A DNA stretch of 64,000 nucleotides from assembly GCF_017312725.1 (NCBI RefSeq), contig NZ_BOPO01000116.1, positions 34,858-98,857 of the forward strand, read 5' to 3'. The DNA comes from Actinocatenispora comari (lineage in GTDB: Bacteria; Actinomycetota; Actinomycetes; Mycobacteriales; Micromonosporaceae). The position numbers and the translations under genes are program-made. Positions 55,815 to 64,000 of the stretch are shown piece after piece (the first letter of the stretch is position 1; each line of letters begins with the position of its first letter). The notes under the pieces were generated by a model. That model had not been told where the DNA came from. It saw nothing but the letters and a program-made list of their open reading frames with translations, and ran no database searches.

Positions 55815-57674
55815 TCAGTCCTTTCCTCGTGCCTGCGCGCCTTCGGCGCTCGTCTCTGCCTGCGCTGTGCCGTCGGTGCCGGGGTGTCCCTGCGCCGCGC
55901 CGTCGGCGCCGGTCCGGGTCTGCGCGGCGCCGTCGGCGGCGGTCGTCCGTGCCGCACCGTCGGCGCCGCCCGGCGGGTCCACCGCGTCGTCGGCGGCGCC
56001 TCGGGTTCGGGAGGGACCGCCGGCGGCGGCCACCAACCGGTCGAACTCGTCGGCGAAGCCCGAGTACTCGTTGCGGGCCAGGCCGCCGGCGCTCACCGCG
56101 CTGCCCGCACCGTCCGGGGTGAACCGGAACCAGACCCGGCGGCGCCGGATGCTCAGCGACCCGAGCAGCCCGGCGAGCATCGCGATGCCGGCGATCAGCA
56201 TGATCCGGGACGCCGGATCGCGCCGGATCTGCAGCGTCGCCCACCGCTTCACCCCGACGAACTCGACCTTCGTACCGTCGTCCAGTGTCCAGCTCTGGCC
56301 GGGCCGCAGCAGCCGCGGCTTGCCGACCTCCTTCAGCTGGCCGTTGTCGATCTGGCTCTGGTCCAGCGTGTACACCGAGTGCGGGATGCCGGCGTCGGTA
56401 CCGGTGTTGCCGCGGTACGCGAACAGCATCAGGCCCGGGTCACGCAACCCCGGGTACGTCGACGCCTGGCCGCCCTGCTTGGCCGTGGTCGGGAAGAACA
56501 CGCCCTGGAAGGCCATCTGCAGGTCGACGTTGCGCTTGCCGGTCTTCGGATCGACGTTGGCGTCCGGGAACAGCGCCACCCCGTTGCTGGTGAAGTTGCC
56601 GTCCTGCGGGATGAACGGCGAGGTCGTCGTCTGCGTCCGACCGTACCGGTCGGTGTACCGGATGACCGGCGAATAGCCGTTGCCGACCAGGTAGACCGAG
56701 GCGCCGTTGATCCGCAGCGGATGGTTCACCGACAGGTTGTACTTGTGCGAGCCGCCCTGCCCCGGCACCTCGTAGGTCATGTCCGCGGAGTAGTGCAGCG
56801 GCTGGCCGTTGGCCTGGAAGCTGGCGTGGAAGCCGGTCATGGTCAGGCAGAACGGCGGCAGGTCGCTGCCCTTGATCCGCGACCCGAGGCTGTACTCGTC
56901 GTACTGCTGCAGCGTGTTGCAGAAGCCGTTGTCCGCGCCCTGCATGATCAGCCGACCGCCGTGCCAGCCGTAGCCGGCGCCGTACGCGACGCCGACCAGC
57001 ACCGCGACCAGCGAGAAGTGGAACAGCAGGTTGCCGGTCTCGCGCAGGAACCCCTTCTCCGCGCTGACCGTCACGCTGCCGTCGTCGTGCCGGCGCAGCG
57101 CGGACCGGAACCGCGCGCCGCGCAGCTTCTTCTGCGCCAGCTTCGCCGCCTGCTCCGGCTCCGACTCGACCCCGAACTCCCGGTGCACGCGCAGCCGGGA
57201 CAGCTGCCGCGGCGCGTCCGGCGGGGTACGCCGCAGCGCGCGGACGTGCACCCGGATCCGCGGCGTGAGGCAGCCGACCAGCGACACGAACAGCAGCAGG
57301 TAGATCGCGGCGAACCAGGGCGACGAGAACACGTCGAACATCCCGGCCTTGTCCAGGATCGGCGCCAGCGTCGGATGCTGCTGGTAGTACGTGTCGACCT
57401 TGTCGGAGTTCAGGTTGTACTGCGGGAGCAGCGAGCCGGGCGCCGCCGCCACCGCGAGCAGGAACAACAGCAGCAGCGCGGTACGCATGCTGGTCAGCTG
57501 GCGCCACCAGCGCCGCGCGGTGGCGAGCACGCCGTGCCCGGCCACCCGCCGCGCCGAGTCGGCCGCCGGCCGGCTGGACAGCGCGTTCTCGTCCTCGCGG
57601 CCGGCCTCCGCCAGCTGCTCCGGCGCGCGGTTCTTCTCCTCGACCCGCGTCTCGGTCTCCTCGGTCGTGGCCAT
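55815..57674 (-). CDS. resB: Cytochrome c biogenesis protein ResB
   Basis: Partner of CcsB in System II cytochrome c synthesis, possibly holding haem or apocytochrome outside the membrane. The 619-residue protein has helices near residues 63-83 (ALLLLFLLAVAAAPGSLLPQ), 120-140 (FAAIYLLLFVSLVGCLTP) and 215 (LLFHFSLVAVLVGVAYG), a large extracytoplasmic domain, and a last helix IMLIAGIAMLAGLLGSL near 510. The C-terminal 80 residues are low-complexity repeats of D-G-A-A (TTAADGAAQTRTGADGAAQ). ATG at 57674 directly abuts the ccdA stop. Confidence 0.95.
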   Translation of the reverse strand: MATTEETETRVEEKNRAPEQLAEAGREDENALSSRPAADSARRVAGHGVLATARRWWRQLTSMRTALLLLFLLAVAAAPGSLLPQYNLNSDKVDTYYQQHPTLAPILDKAGMFDVFSSPWFAAIYLLLFVSLVGCLTPRIRVHVRALRRTPPDAPRQLSRLRVHREFGVESEPEQAAKLAQKKLRGARFRSALRRHDDGSVTVSAEKGFLRETGNLLFHFSLVAVLVGVAYGAGYGWHGGRLIMQGADNGFCNTLQQYDEYSLGSRIKGSDLPPFCLTMTGFHASFQANGQPLHYSADMTYEVPGQGGSHKYNLSVNHPLRINGASVYLVGNGYSPVIRYTDRYGRTQTTTSPFIPQDGNFTSNGVALFPDANVDPKTGKRNVDLQMAFQGVFFPTTAKQGGQASTYPGLRDPGLMLFAYRGNTGTDAGIPHSVYTLDQSQIDNGQLKEVGKPRLLRPGQSWTLDDGTKVEFVGVKRWATLQIRRDPASRIMLIAGIAMLAGLLGSLSIRRRRVWFRFTPDGAGSAVSAGGLARNEYSGFADEFDRLVAAAGGPSRTRGAADDAVDPPGGADGAARTTAADGAAQTRTGADGAAQGHPGTDGTAQAETSAEGAQARGKD

Positions 57675-58550
57675 CTACACGCTCACCCTTCCGGCGCCGA
57701 CCTCAACCTGCAGCCAGATCGTGAAGGCGTCCCAGGCGCCGGTCGCGAGCGCCACGCCGACCAGGATCAGCAGTACGCCACCGATCCGGGTCACCCAGAC
57801 GCTGTGCCGCCGGATCACCCCGAACACCTGCAACAGCCGACGGAACCCGAGCCCGAACACCAGGAACGGGATGCCCAACCCCAGGCAGTACGCGACCGCG
57901 AGCAGCACGCCGCGGCCCACCGAGCCCTGCACCGCGGCCAGGCTGAGCACCGCGCCGAGGGTCGGGCCGACGCACGGGGTCCAGCCGAGCGCGAACACCG
58001 CGCCCAGCACCGGCGCACCGACCAGCCCGGCCGCCGGTACCCGGTGCATCCGGGCCTCCCGCTGCATGCCCGGGATCACCCCGAGGAACGCCAGCCCGAG
58101 CACGATCACCAGCGCACCGATCACCCGTTCCACCGCGACCCGGTGTTCCAGCAGCGCGCTGCCCAGGCTCGCCACCACCACGCCGGACAGCACGAACACC
58201 ACGGTGAAGCCGGCGACGAACAGCAGCCCGCCGGCGAGGATCCGGCCGCGCACCCGGGCCCGGCTGCGCGCCGCGGCAGGCGCCGCCACCGCCACGCCCC
58301 CCGTCGCGGCGGCCGCCCCTTCGGCCGGGGCAGCCTCGCCGCCGGACGGGGGCACCGCTCGGCCGCGCGGGTCGGTACCGAGCGCCGCGTCCAGGTCGGC
58401 GCCGGCCAGACCGGTCACGTACGAGACGTAGCCGGGGACCAGCGGCAGCACACACGGCGACAGGAAGCTGACCAGGCCGGCGACCAGGCTGACCGCCAGG
58501 GCCAGCAGCAGCGGTCCGGACGCGGCGACGTGCGCGAAGCTGGCACCCAT
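57675..58550 (-). CDS. ccdA: Thiol-disulphide electron carrier CcdA
   Basis: A 291-residue membrane protein that passes electrons from cytoplasmic thioredoxin to ResA. It has six predicted helices and the two redox Cys in SFLSPCVLPLVPGYVSYVTG and FALGWTPCVGPTLGAVLS. A 50-residue Ala/Arg-rich loop (about 65-110) is inserted after the first helix. ATG at 58550 directly abuts the end of a MITE-like element, whose terminal repeat supplies the only visible ribosome-binding site (AGGACACTA before ATG). Confidence 0.95.
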   Translation of the reverse strand: MGASFAHVAASGPLLLALAVSLVAGLVSFLSPCVLPLVPGYVSYVTGLAGADLDAALGTDPRGRAVPPSGGEAAPAEGAAAATGGVAVAAPAAARSRARVRGRILAGGLLFVAGFTVVFVLSGVVVASLGSALLEHRVAVERVIGALVIVLGLAFLGVIPGMQREARMHRVPAAGLVGAPVLGAVFALGWTPCVGPTLGAVLSLAAVQGSVGRGVLLAVAYCLGLGIPFLVFGLGFRRLLQVFGVIRRHSVWVTRIGGVLLILVGVALATGAWDAFTIWLQVEVGAGRVSV

Positions 58551-58716
58551 TAGTGTCCTGCGCCGGAAGTTGGTTGCTTTATGGCGAGCCTCAGGGGTTC
58601 GCTGCCAAGGCGGAGGTGCGCCCGCATACCGGTGTTGTATGCGGGCGTGCCGACAACGCCGGCAGCGGGCGGCTGAGGCCGGCAGAAAGTGAGCGAACTT
58701 TCGGCGTAGGACACTA
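58551..58716. mobile_element. MITE-like element with 21-bp terminal inverted repeats, between resA and ccdA
   Basis: A 166-bp non-coding element. Left end TAGTGTCCTGCGCCGGAAGTT (58551-58571, 21 bases; given here in two parts in family terms as TAGTGTCCT + GCGCCGGAAGTT) matches the reverse complement of the right end (58696-58716) at all but two positions. Ends with TA on both sides suggest an IS630/mariner-like TA target. The centre (58588-58679) is a long hairpin homologous to the element at 36717-36800. It carries no ORF, so movement would need a transposase elsewhere. Confidence 0.8.
58588..58679. repeat. Structured hairpin element, copy 2 (core of the MITE-like element)
   Basis: GCCTCAGGGGTTCGCTGCC (58588-58606) pairs with 58661-58679 with two mismatches and two G-T pairs. 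Inside are AAGGCGGAGG and CGACAACGCC, identical to copy 1, and an apical stem GCCCGCATAC/GTATGCGGGC (58620-58629 with 58637-58646). Stem base pair changes relative to copy 1 are compensatory (GCTGGC/GCCAGC versus GCTGCC/GGCAGC). Confidence 0.75.
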
Positions 58717-59319
58717 GTCGCCCCGTGCGACCTTCTCGACCATCGGCCGAAGCTTGTCGGCGAGGATCGCGCCCCGCTGTACGGCGGCGATCCGGCCCTT
58801 GGCGTCCACGATGATGGTGGCCGGGATCGTGTTCGGCGGGACCACCCGGAACGCCAGCGCGACCTTGCCCGCCGGGTCGAACCAGGTCGGGTAGGTCATC
58901 CCGCGGCCCTGGACGAACGCCTTCGCGGCGTCCCGCTGGTCCCGGATGTTCACCCCGACGAACGTGACGCCCTGGCCCTTCGTCGCCTGGTACACCTGCT
59001 CCAGGTCGGGCGCCTCGGCCGCGCACGGGTTGCACCAGGACGCCCAGTAGTTGATCACCACGACGTGCCCGCGCAGCGAGGCCAGCGACAGCGTCCTGCC
59101 GCTGCCCAGCAGGGTGCCCGACACGCTCGGCGCCTTGTCCCGGTCGCCCGGGTCGAACTGCTGCGACTTGCCGTCACCCGCGACGTACCGGTTCTGGCCG
59201 CCGTTCTGCTGGTTCACCGCGCCGCTGCCGGTCGAGCAGCCGGCGGCGAGCAGCGCGCAGGCCGCCAGTACGGCGGTGGCGATGCCCAGCCGCCCGGCGA
59301 GTCGACGCAGTGACCGCAT
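58714..59319 (-). CDS. resA: Thioredoxin-like lipoprotein ResA/TlpA
   Basis: A 201-residue extracytoplasmic thiol-disulphide reductase keeping apocytochrome c haem-binding cysteines reduced. Lipobox near residue 27 (LLAAGCSTG), then linker and thioredoxin fold with active site NYWASWCNPCAAEAP, FVGVNIRDQ and cis-Pro region PNTIPATIIVD. The stop TAG at 58714-58716 is formed at the junction with the MITE-like element, so the C-terminus (VARGD) may have been changed by the insertion. It begins 4 bp after the phosphatase stop. Confidence 0.94.
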   Translation of the reverse strand: MRSLRRLAGRLGIATAVLAACALLAAGCSTGSGAVNQQNGGQNRYVAGDGKSQQFDPGDRDKAPSVSGTLLGSGRTLSLASLRGHVVVINYWASWCNPCAAEAPDLEQVYQATKGQGVTFVGVNIRDQRDAAKAFVQGRGMTYPTWFDPAGKVALAFRVVPPNTIPATIIVDAKGRIAAVQRGAILADKLRPMVEKVARGD

Positions 59320-59323
59320 GGTC

Positions 59324-60007
59324 TCAGGCTCCGTGCTCGGCGGCGACCGGCGAGGACGCCACCAGATCGGCCGCGGGCTCGGAATAGGAGATGCCGGTCA
59401 GCCGGTCGCCCTCGAAGTGGAACGAGGTGAGGCTGGCCAGACCGCACTGCCGCTTGCGCGGGTCGTGCCACAGCCTGCGACCCTCCGCGTACCGCCGGAG
59501 CAGCCAGATCGGCGACTGGTGCGAGACGCACACCGCCTCGTGCCCGGCCGCGGCGTCGCGCGCGTCGTGCAGCGCGGCGGTCATCCGGCGGGCGATCTCC
59601 AGGTACGGCTCGCCCCAGGACGGGCGGAACGGGTTGCGCAGCTTCGGCCACACCGACGGGTTCTTCAGCGCGCCGTCGCCGACCCCGAACCGCTTGCCCT
59701 CGAACCAGTTGCCCGACTCGATCAGCCGCGCATCGGTGTCGATCGACAGGTGCAGCGTCTCGGCGATCGGCGCCGCGGTCTGCTGCGCCCGCTCCAGCGG
59801 GCTCGCCACCAGGTACGTCACGTCCCGGCCGGCGAGCGCCGCGGCGGCGGCGTCGGCCATTCGCTCGCCGCGCTCGGACAGCCGGTAGCCGGGCAGCCGC
59901 CCGTACAGGATCTTCTCCGGGTTGTGCACCTCGCCGTGCCGTAGCAGGTGCACGGTGGTGGTCAGCGGCATCGTCGGCTCCGGCTCGGTGGGCACATCGG
60001 GGGTCAC
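59324..60007 (-). CDS. Histidine phosphatase family protein (phosphoglycerate-mutase-like)
   Basis: A 227-residue phosphatase with the phospho-His motif [20 protein letters not shown], the acid region [13 protein letters not shown] and the second His in [13 protein letters not shown]. Substrate unknown. GTG at 60007 overlaps the hemL stop by 4 bp (GTGA), supporting translational coupling; an internal ATG at 59971 ([10 protein letters not shown]) is the alternative. A homologue occupies the same place between hemL and resA in mycobacteria (remembered as Rv0525). Confidence 0.88.
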   Translation of the reverse strand: MTPDVPTEPEPTMPLTTTVHLLRHGEVHNPEKILYGRLPGYRLSERGERMADAAAAALAGRDVTYLVASPLERAQQTAAPIAETLHLSIDTDARLIESGNWFEGKRFGVGDGALKNPSVWPKLRNPFRPSWGEPYLEIARRMTAALHDARDAAAGHEAVCVSHQSPIWLLRRYAEGRRLWHDPRKRQCGLASLTSFHFEGDRLTGISYSEPAADLVASSPVAAEHGA

Positions 60008-61374
60008 GGAGTGTCCAGGTCCGCTGCTGCGGCGGCGGCGCGGGCCGCGTCCGGCAGGGCGGCGGCGATCTGCTCCACCGCGGCGGCGTCGTGCGCACCC
60101 GAGACGAACCACACCTCGAACGCGCTCGGCGGCAGGTAGACGCCGCGGTTCAGCATCGCGTGGAAGAACGCCGCGTAGGCGGCGGTGTGCTGGCGCTTCG
60201 CGCCGGCGAAGTCGCGCACCTCGGCGTCGGTGAAGAACACCGAGAACATGGTGCCGGCGAACGACACCCGGTGCGGCACGCCCGCCCCGGTCAGCGCCTT
60301 GTCGGCCAGCTCGGCGATGGTGTGCGCGGTGGCGTCGAGCTGCTGGTACAGCTCGGGGGTGCAGCCGCGCAGGGTGGCCAGGCCGGCGGCGCAGGCCAGC
60401 GGGTTACCGGACAGGGTGCCGGCCTGGTAGACCGGGCCGTTCGGGGCGAGCTGCGCCATGATCTCGCGCCGGCCGCCGAACGCCGCCGCCGGCAGCCCGC
60501 CGCCCATCACCTTGCCGAACGTGTACAGGTCGGCGTCGGCCGGGTCCAGTTCGCTCCAGCCGCCGCGGGCGGCCCGGAACCCGGTCATCACCTCGTCCAC
60601 GATCAGCAGCGCGCCGTACCGGTGGGCCAGCTCGGCGAGCTTGGCGTTGAACCCGTCGCGCGGCGCGACCACGCCCATGTTGCCGGCCGCCGCCTCGGTG
60701 ATCACCGCCGCGACCGTGTCCGGGTTCGCCGCGAAGGCGGCCTCGACCGCCGGGAGGTCGTTGTACGGCAGCACGATCGTGTCGGCCGTCTCGGCCCCGG
60801 TCACCCCGGGCGAGTCGGGCACGGCGGCCCCGGCGCGCTCGGCCGCCTCGGCCAGCGTGGCGACGCCGGAACCGGCCGCGGCGAGCAGCGCGTCCACGTG
60901 CCCGTGGTAGCAGCCGGCGAACTTGATCACCTTGGTCCGGCCGGTCGCGCCCCGGGCCAGCCGGATCGCGCTCATCGTCGCCTCGGTACCGGAGTTGACC
61001 AGCCGCACCTGCTCGACCGGGGTACGGGCGACGATCTCCTCGGCGAGCGTCACCTCACCGGGCGTCGGGGTACCGAAGCTGGTACCGGCGGCGGCCGCGG
61101 TGGTCACCGCCTCGATCACGCTCGGGTGCGCGTGCCCGAGGATCAGCGGCCCCCACGAGCAGACCAGGTCGACGTAGCGCCGGCCGTCCGCGTCGAACAG
61201 GTACGGCCCGGAGCCGCGCACCACGAACCGGGGCGTGCCGCCGACCGCCTGGAACGCGCGGACGGGTGAGTTGACCCCGCCCGGCACCACGGCGCGGGCA
61301 CGATCGAACAGGTCCTGGGAAACGGGGGCGTCGCTCGGGTAGCCGGCGCCGGCCGTCGAGTCAGCTGAGGTCAC
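60004..61374 (-). CDS. hemL: Glutamate-1-semialdehyde 2,1-aminomutase
   Basis: PLP enzyme making 5-aminolevulinate, the tetrapyrrole precursor, by the C5 pathway. The 456-residue protein has [64 protein letters not shown] and the PLP Lys in [19 protein letters not shown], followed by [13 protein letters not shown] at 61374 gives VTSADSTAG; the upstream frame is not family-like. First gene of the operon that continues into cytochrome c maturation, joining haem supply to haem use. Confidence 0.96.
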   Translation of the reverse strand: MTSADSTAGAGYPSDAPVSQDLFDRARAVVPGGVNSPVRAFQAVGGTPRFVVRGSGPYLFDADGRRYVDLVCSWGPLILGHAHPSVIEAVTTAAAAGTSFGTPTPGEVTLAEEIVARTPVEQVRLVNSGTEATMSAIRLARGATGRTKVIKFAGCYHGHVDALLAAAGSGVATLAEAAERAGAAVPDSPGVTGAETADTIVLPYNDLPAVEAAFAANPDTVAAVITEAAAGNMGVVAPRDGFNAKLAELAHRYGALLIVDEVMTGFRAARGGWSELDPADADLYTFGKVMGGGLPAAAFGGRREIMAQLAPNGPVYQAGTLSGNPLACAAGLATLRGCTPELYQQLDATAHTIAELADKALTGAGVPHRVSFAGTMFSVFFTDAEVRDFAGAKRQHTAAYAAFFHAMLNRGVYLPPSAFEVWFVSGAHDAAAVEQIAAALPDAARAAAAAADLDTP

Positions 61375-61475
61375 AACTCCGCCATTGTGGCAGGTCCTTC
61401 TACGCGCTGTCGGAGACCCCCGGAACCGGGTCGCTACCTCACATCGGGCGGGGCCGCAAGCCGCCCCGCCGTACC

Positions 61476-61506
61476 TGTGGACAACGGGGCCGCGACCTGT
61501 GGACAA
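61476..61506. promoter_or_regulatory. Two DnaA-box-like sequences upstream of the Uma2 gene
   Basis: CCTGTGGACAAC occurs twice; TGTGGACAA at 61476-61484 and 61498-61506 reads TTGTCCACA on the minus strand, the high-GC actinobacterial DnaA-box form, with 22-bp spacing. They lie in the 203-bp gap between hemL and the Uma2 gene. A regulatory role is possible but unproven. Confidence 0.45.
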
Positions 61507-61577
61507 CTCGGTCGTCGTCGGGTCAAGCGACCATCATTGCCGCATGACCGCTGCCCACCGACACGAACAGGAGCATC

Positions 61578-62168
61578 ATGATGGCCATGCCGGCGATGCG
61601 CGATGAAGGCGACCTCAAGGCCGCGGGCCTGGTGCTGCCGCCGACCGGTCCCTGGACCGTCGACGACCTCGCCAAACTCCCCGACGACGGCCTGCAGTAC
61701 GAGCTGTTCGACGGGATGCTCGTCGTGAGCCCGGCCCCGGTGCCGGCCCACCAGAGTGCCGTCGTCGAGCTGCTGGCGCTGCTGCACGCCGCCTGCCCGC
61801 GCGACCTGAAGGTCCTCGTGGCGCCGCTGGACTACCAGCCCGACCGGTTCAACTCGGCGCAGCCCGACCTGCTCGTGGTGCACCGGGAGGACGTCGGGGA
61901 GACGAACATCCAGCGACCGCTGCGGCTCGCGGTCGAGGTGCTGTCGCCGTCGACGAAACGCAAGGACCTGACCGTCAAGCTGGAGACGTACGCCCGCACC
62001 GGCGTCGCCGCCTACTGGATCGTCGACCCGGAGAGGGAGACGATCCGGGTCCTCGAGCTGGTCGACGGGCGGTACGAGCAGGTCGGCGAGGTCACCGGCG
62101 ACGAGCAGCTCACCGTCGAACACCCGTTCCCGGTGACACTGCATCCGGCGACCCTGCTCGACACCTGA
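61578..62168 (+). CDS. Uma2-family PD-(D/E)XK endonuclease-like protein
   Basis: A 196-residue protein of the Uma2 (DUF820) family. Features are TVDDLAKLPDDGLQYELFDGMLVVSPAP, the core Asp in AQPDLLVVHRED, Glu in LAVEVLSPSTKRKDLTVKLETY and AYWIVDPERETIRV. The fold is a restriction-like nuclease; cellular role unknown, and actinomycete genomes often hold many copies. ATG at 61578 follows CAGGAG; further ATGs at 61581 and 61587 are alternatives. Nothing else marks a defence island. Confidence 0.9.
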   Translation: MMAMPAMRDEGDLKAAGLVLPPTGPWTVDDLAKLPDDGLQYELFDGMLVVSPAPVPAHQSAVVELLALLHAACPRDLKVLVAPLDYQPDRFNSAQPDLLVVHREDVGETNIQRPLRLAVEVLSPSTKRKDLTVKLETYARTGVAAYWIVDPERETIRVLELVDGRYEQVGEVTGDEQLTVEHPFPVTLHPATLLDT

Positions 62169-62210
62169 CCTCGCCGGCCCGACTCGACGGTCACCCGGCG
62201 CCCCTGGCAG

Positions 62211-64000
62211 TCAGCCGGCGACCGGCTCGCCGAGCGGCTGCAGCGTCGGTACCCAGGCGATCTGCCGCTGCCAGAGCTGGTGGCGTGCCCTGACCCGGCC
62301 GGCCTCACCGTGCGCCACCGCCAACCGGCGCGCCGGCCACCGCACCGGGTCGAGCAGCCGGTAGGTCGCGCTGGTCGCGGTCAGGTCCACCTCGACCAGC
62401 GCCGCGTCCACCAGATCGGCGATCGCGACGCAGGCCGTACCGCGATCCAGCCAGTCGGCGGTCAACCACTCCACCGCGGCCAGGTCCAGCGCCCCCGGCC
62501 AGGCCGCCAGCCAGCGCAGCAGCCGCGCCGCCGGCGGCGACAGCAACCGGTACGACCAGGCGAGGTTCGCGTTCAGGCTGACCTGCCGGTCCGGCACCCC
62601 GACGCCGTCCCCGGCCAGCTGCCGGCTCACCGGCCGATCCGGGTCCGTCGACCCGTCCAGGTCCGCCGACCCCTCCCGGTCCAGCGACCCGTCCAGGTCC
62701 GCCGACCCGTCCCGGCCCAGCGACCCGTCCAGGTCCGCCGACCCGTCCCGGCCCGGCGACCCGTCCGGGGCCGCTGGCCCGTCCGGGTCCAGCGGCCAGC
62801 CCAGGCTCGGAGGCTGGTCCCGGTCTGCGGACCAGTCCAGGTTCGCCGGCTGGCGCGGGTCCATCCGCCCGTCCGGGCCCGTGGGCCGGTCCAGGTTCGC
62901 CGGCTGGCGCGGGTCCATCGGCCAGTCGAGGTCCGCCGGCGGGGCTCCCGCCCCCAGCACAGCGTCCGGGTCGGCGTCCGGGCCGCCCAGCAGGTCGGCG
63001 ACCACCGCGGCCGGTAGCGCCCGCAACCGCGGGACGGCGAGTTCCAGCGCCGCGGGCAGCCCGGCGAGCTGCCCGGCCAGCCGGGCGAGACCACCGGCCC
63101 GACCGTCACCGGACATACCGACCATTCCGGCCCGACCGTCGCTGGACATGCCGGCCCGGCCGTCCCCGGACCGGCCGTCACCGGGGGCGCCAAGCCGGTC
63201 GGCCAGCAGTTCGGTCGACTCCACCCGGCCGAGCGGGTCGAGGTGCCAGAGCATCTCGCCGGGTACGCCGAGCGGGGTGCGGCTGGTCGCGAGCACCCGC
63301 ACCAGCGGGCAGCTGGCGAGCAGCCGGGCCAGCAGCGCGCGGACCGCGCCGCGCGCCACCTCGCAGGTATCCACCAGCAGCAGGCACCGGCGCGGCTGGA
63401 GATGCTCGATCAGCACGTCGATGGCGCGCTGACCGGGCCCGGGCCGTAGCCCCAGCTCCGCTGCCAGCAGGCCGGCCACCGACCGGTCGCGGGCGTGCCT
63501 CGACCCGAGTTCGGCCAGGTCGATCAGCCAGGCGCCGTCGGCGAGCCGGTCCGTGGCCGGATCGGTCGCGCCGTGCGGCGGCACCGGCTGTACCGGCCGG
63601 AGCAGGTCGCGGGCCACCTCGACGGCCAGCCGGGTCTTGCCGACGCCGCCGGTACCCCAGACGGTGACGAGCCGGTGCCGGCGGACCAGCGCGGCCAGTT
63701 CGGCCCGGTCCCGGGCCCGCCCGACGAACCTGGTCAGCGGCTCCGGCAGGTTGTGGCACCGGTCGTCCACGGTCTTGGGCCGGGGGAAGTCCTGCGGCAG
63801 GCCGGGCGCGACGATCTGGTACAGCCGGGTCCGGTCGTCGAAGCCGCGCAGCCGGTGCAGCCCGAGATCGGTGAGCCCGACGCCGTCGAGCCGCGGCGGC
63901 GTCGTGGCCTCGTCGCGCCCGGCCGCGGTGGCGGTGCCGAGCCCGGCCGCGGTGGCGGCGCCGAGCCCGGCCGCGGTGGCGGCGCCGAGTCGGGCCGCGG
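62211..64000 (-). CDS. Adenylate cyclase-type / NB-ARC ATPase regulatory protein (5' end outside window)
   Basis: The frame is open to the window end, giving about 596 residues without the N-terminus. The first 75 visible residues (GLTDLGLHRLRGFDDRTRLYQ, VAPGLPQDFPRPKT) match the segment following class III cyclase domains in multidomain regulators. Next is an NTPase: FVGRARDRAELAAL, Walker A VWGTGGVGKTRLAVEV, Walker B CLLLVDTCE and LLATSRTPLGV-like ATSRTPLGVPGEM. Between NTPase and a helical region lie in-frame repeats of 36 and 54 bp, and the upstream end has a 24-bp repeat (AATAAGLG). Domain identity is good; signal and targets are unknown. Confidence 0.8.
   Translation of the reverse strand, partial: AARLGAATAAGLGAATAAGLGTATAAGRDEATTPPRLDGVGLTDLGLHRLRGFDDRTRLYQIVAPGLPQDFPRPKTVDDRCHNLPEPLTRFVGRARDRAELAALVRRHRLVTVWGTGGVGKTRLAVEVARDLLRPVQPVPPHGATDPATDRLADGAWLIDLAELGSRHARDRSVAGLLAAELGLRPGPGQRAIDVLIEHLQPRRCLLLVDTCEVARGAVRALLARLLASCPLVRVLATSRTPLGVPGEMLWHLDPLGRVESTELLADRLGAPGDGRSGDGRAGMSSDGRAGMVGMSGDGRAGGLARLAGQLAGLPAALELAVPRLRALPAAVVADLLGGPDADPDAVLGAGAPPADLDWPMDPRQPANLDRPTGPDGRMDPRQPANLDWSADRDQPPSLGWPLDPDGPAAPDGSPGRDGSADLDGSLGRDGSADLDGSLDREGSADLDGSTDPDRPVSRQLAGDGVGVPDRQVSLNANLAWSYRLLSPPAARLLRWLAAWPGALDLAAVEWLTADWLDRGTACVAIADLVDAALVEVDLTATSATYRLLDPVRWPARRLAVAHGEAGRVRARHQLWQRQIAWVPTLQPLGEPVAG
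62649..62930. repeat. In-frame 36-bp and 54-bp repeats in the NB-ARC ATPase gene
   Basis: 36-bp units start at 62649, 62685, 62721 and (partial) 62757 and encode a 12-residue repeat containing GRDGSADLDGSL. A second repeat, CCAGGTTCGCCGGCTGGCGC and following bases, starts at 62837 and 62891 (54 bp apart, 18 codons, with MDPRQPANLD). Both periods are multiples of three, so copy-number change keeps the frame. Confidence 0.85.
63921..64000. repeat. 24-bp in-frame tandem repeat at the window end
   Basis: Units of 24 bp start at 63921, 63945 and 63969 and continue past the window end. On the minus strand they encode an eight-residue repeat AATAAGLG within the linker between the cyclase-like and NTPase parts. 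Confidence 0.85.

Noticed and set aside
61578..62168. Defence island around the Uma2 gene
   Set aside because: Neighbours are hemL and a cyclase/NTPase regulator; no restriction, toxin or other defence genes are present.

Overview
The window is about 72-75% GC by eye, with GTG starts, 4-bp start/stop overlaps and T-tract-free hairpin terminators. It carries lsr2, clpC, mshA (mycothiol), senX3-regX3 and a ResB/CcsB cytochrome c system, so it is an actinobacterium. Secreted polysaccharide-degrading enzymes and gene style suggest a soil actinomycete, possibly Micromonosporaceae; the family is inference. Two blocks follow gene neighbourhoods I remember from Mycobacterium tuberculosis: mutY-clpC-lsr2-lysS-panD-panC-DUF2520 (Rv3589-Rv3603c) and mshA-ybjN-gpmA-senX3-regX3-ppx-isomerase plus hemL-resABC (Rv0486-Rv0529).

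Layout. 0-7.4 kb: end of an AhpD-like gene, mutY, clpC, lsr2, lysS and a methyltransferase. 7.5-9.6 kb: a divergent TetR / TetX-like monooxygenase pair with two direct-repeat operators. 9.6-10.9 kb: secreted sedolisin-like protease. 11-16.7 kb: a tightly overlapping cofactor operon on the minus strand (DUF2520, panC, panD, nadB, nadC, coaX) joining pantothenate/CoA and NAD synthesis, preceded by a possible 12-codon leader. 17-21.5 kb: DUF1611 protein, NarL-type two-component pair, MidA-like methyltransferase. 21.6-29.7 kb: Tat-exported 5'-nucleotidase, then an alpha-galactoside locus (AraC regulator, GH36, binding protein, two permeases). 30-36.5 kb: CGNR protein, DUF2625, sugar isomerase, Ppx/GppA, PL7 alginate lyase, Cys-rich protein, glutamate dehydrogenase. 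36.8-39.6 kb: regX3-senX3 divergent from phoU with PHO-box-like repeats. 39.9-44.7 kb: hydrolase, secreted alpha-amylase, LacI regulator, gpmA. 44.8-54.4 kb: flavohaemoprotein-like oxidoreductase, YbjN, mshA, SDR, small and accessory genes, esterase-phytase protein, Rpn-type nuclease. 54.7-61.4 kb: hemL-phosphatase-resA-ccdA-resB-ccsB operon. 61.5-64 kb: Uma2 protein and a cyclase/NB-ARC ATPase cut by the window end.

The most unusual signals are non-coding. A 166-bp MITE-like element with 21-bp terminal inverted repeats lies exactly between resA and ccdA, giving resA its stop codon and ccdA its ribosome-binding site. The folded core of this element recurs at 36.7 kb with a compensatory base-pair change, so it may be an undescribed structured RNA or DNA element. 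There are also many tandem repeats (periods 15, 17, 20, 24, 31, 33, 36, 39 and 54 bp), a recurrent GTCCANNNTGGAC palindrome, and several probable leaderless genes. No CRISPR array, rRNA, convincing tRNA, phage or complete insertion sequence was seen.
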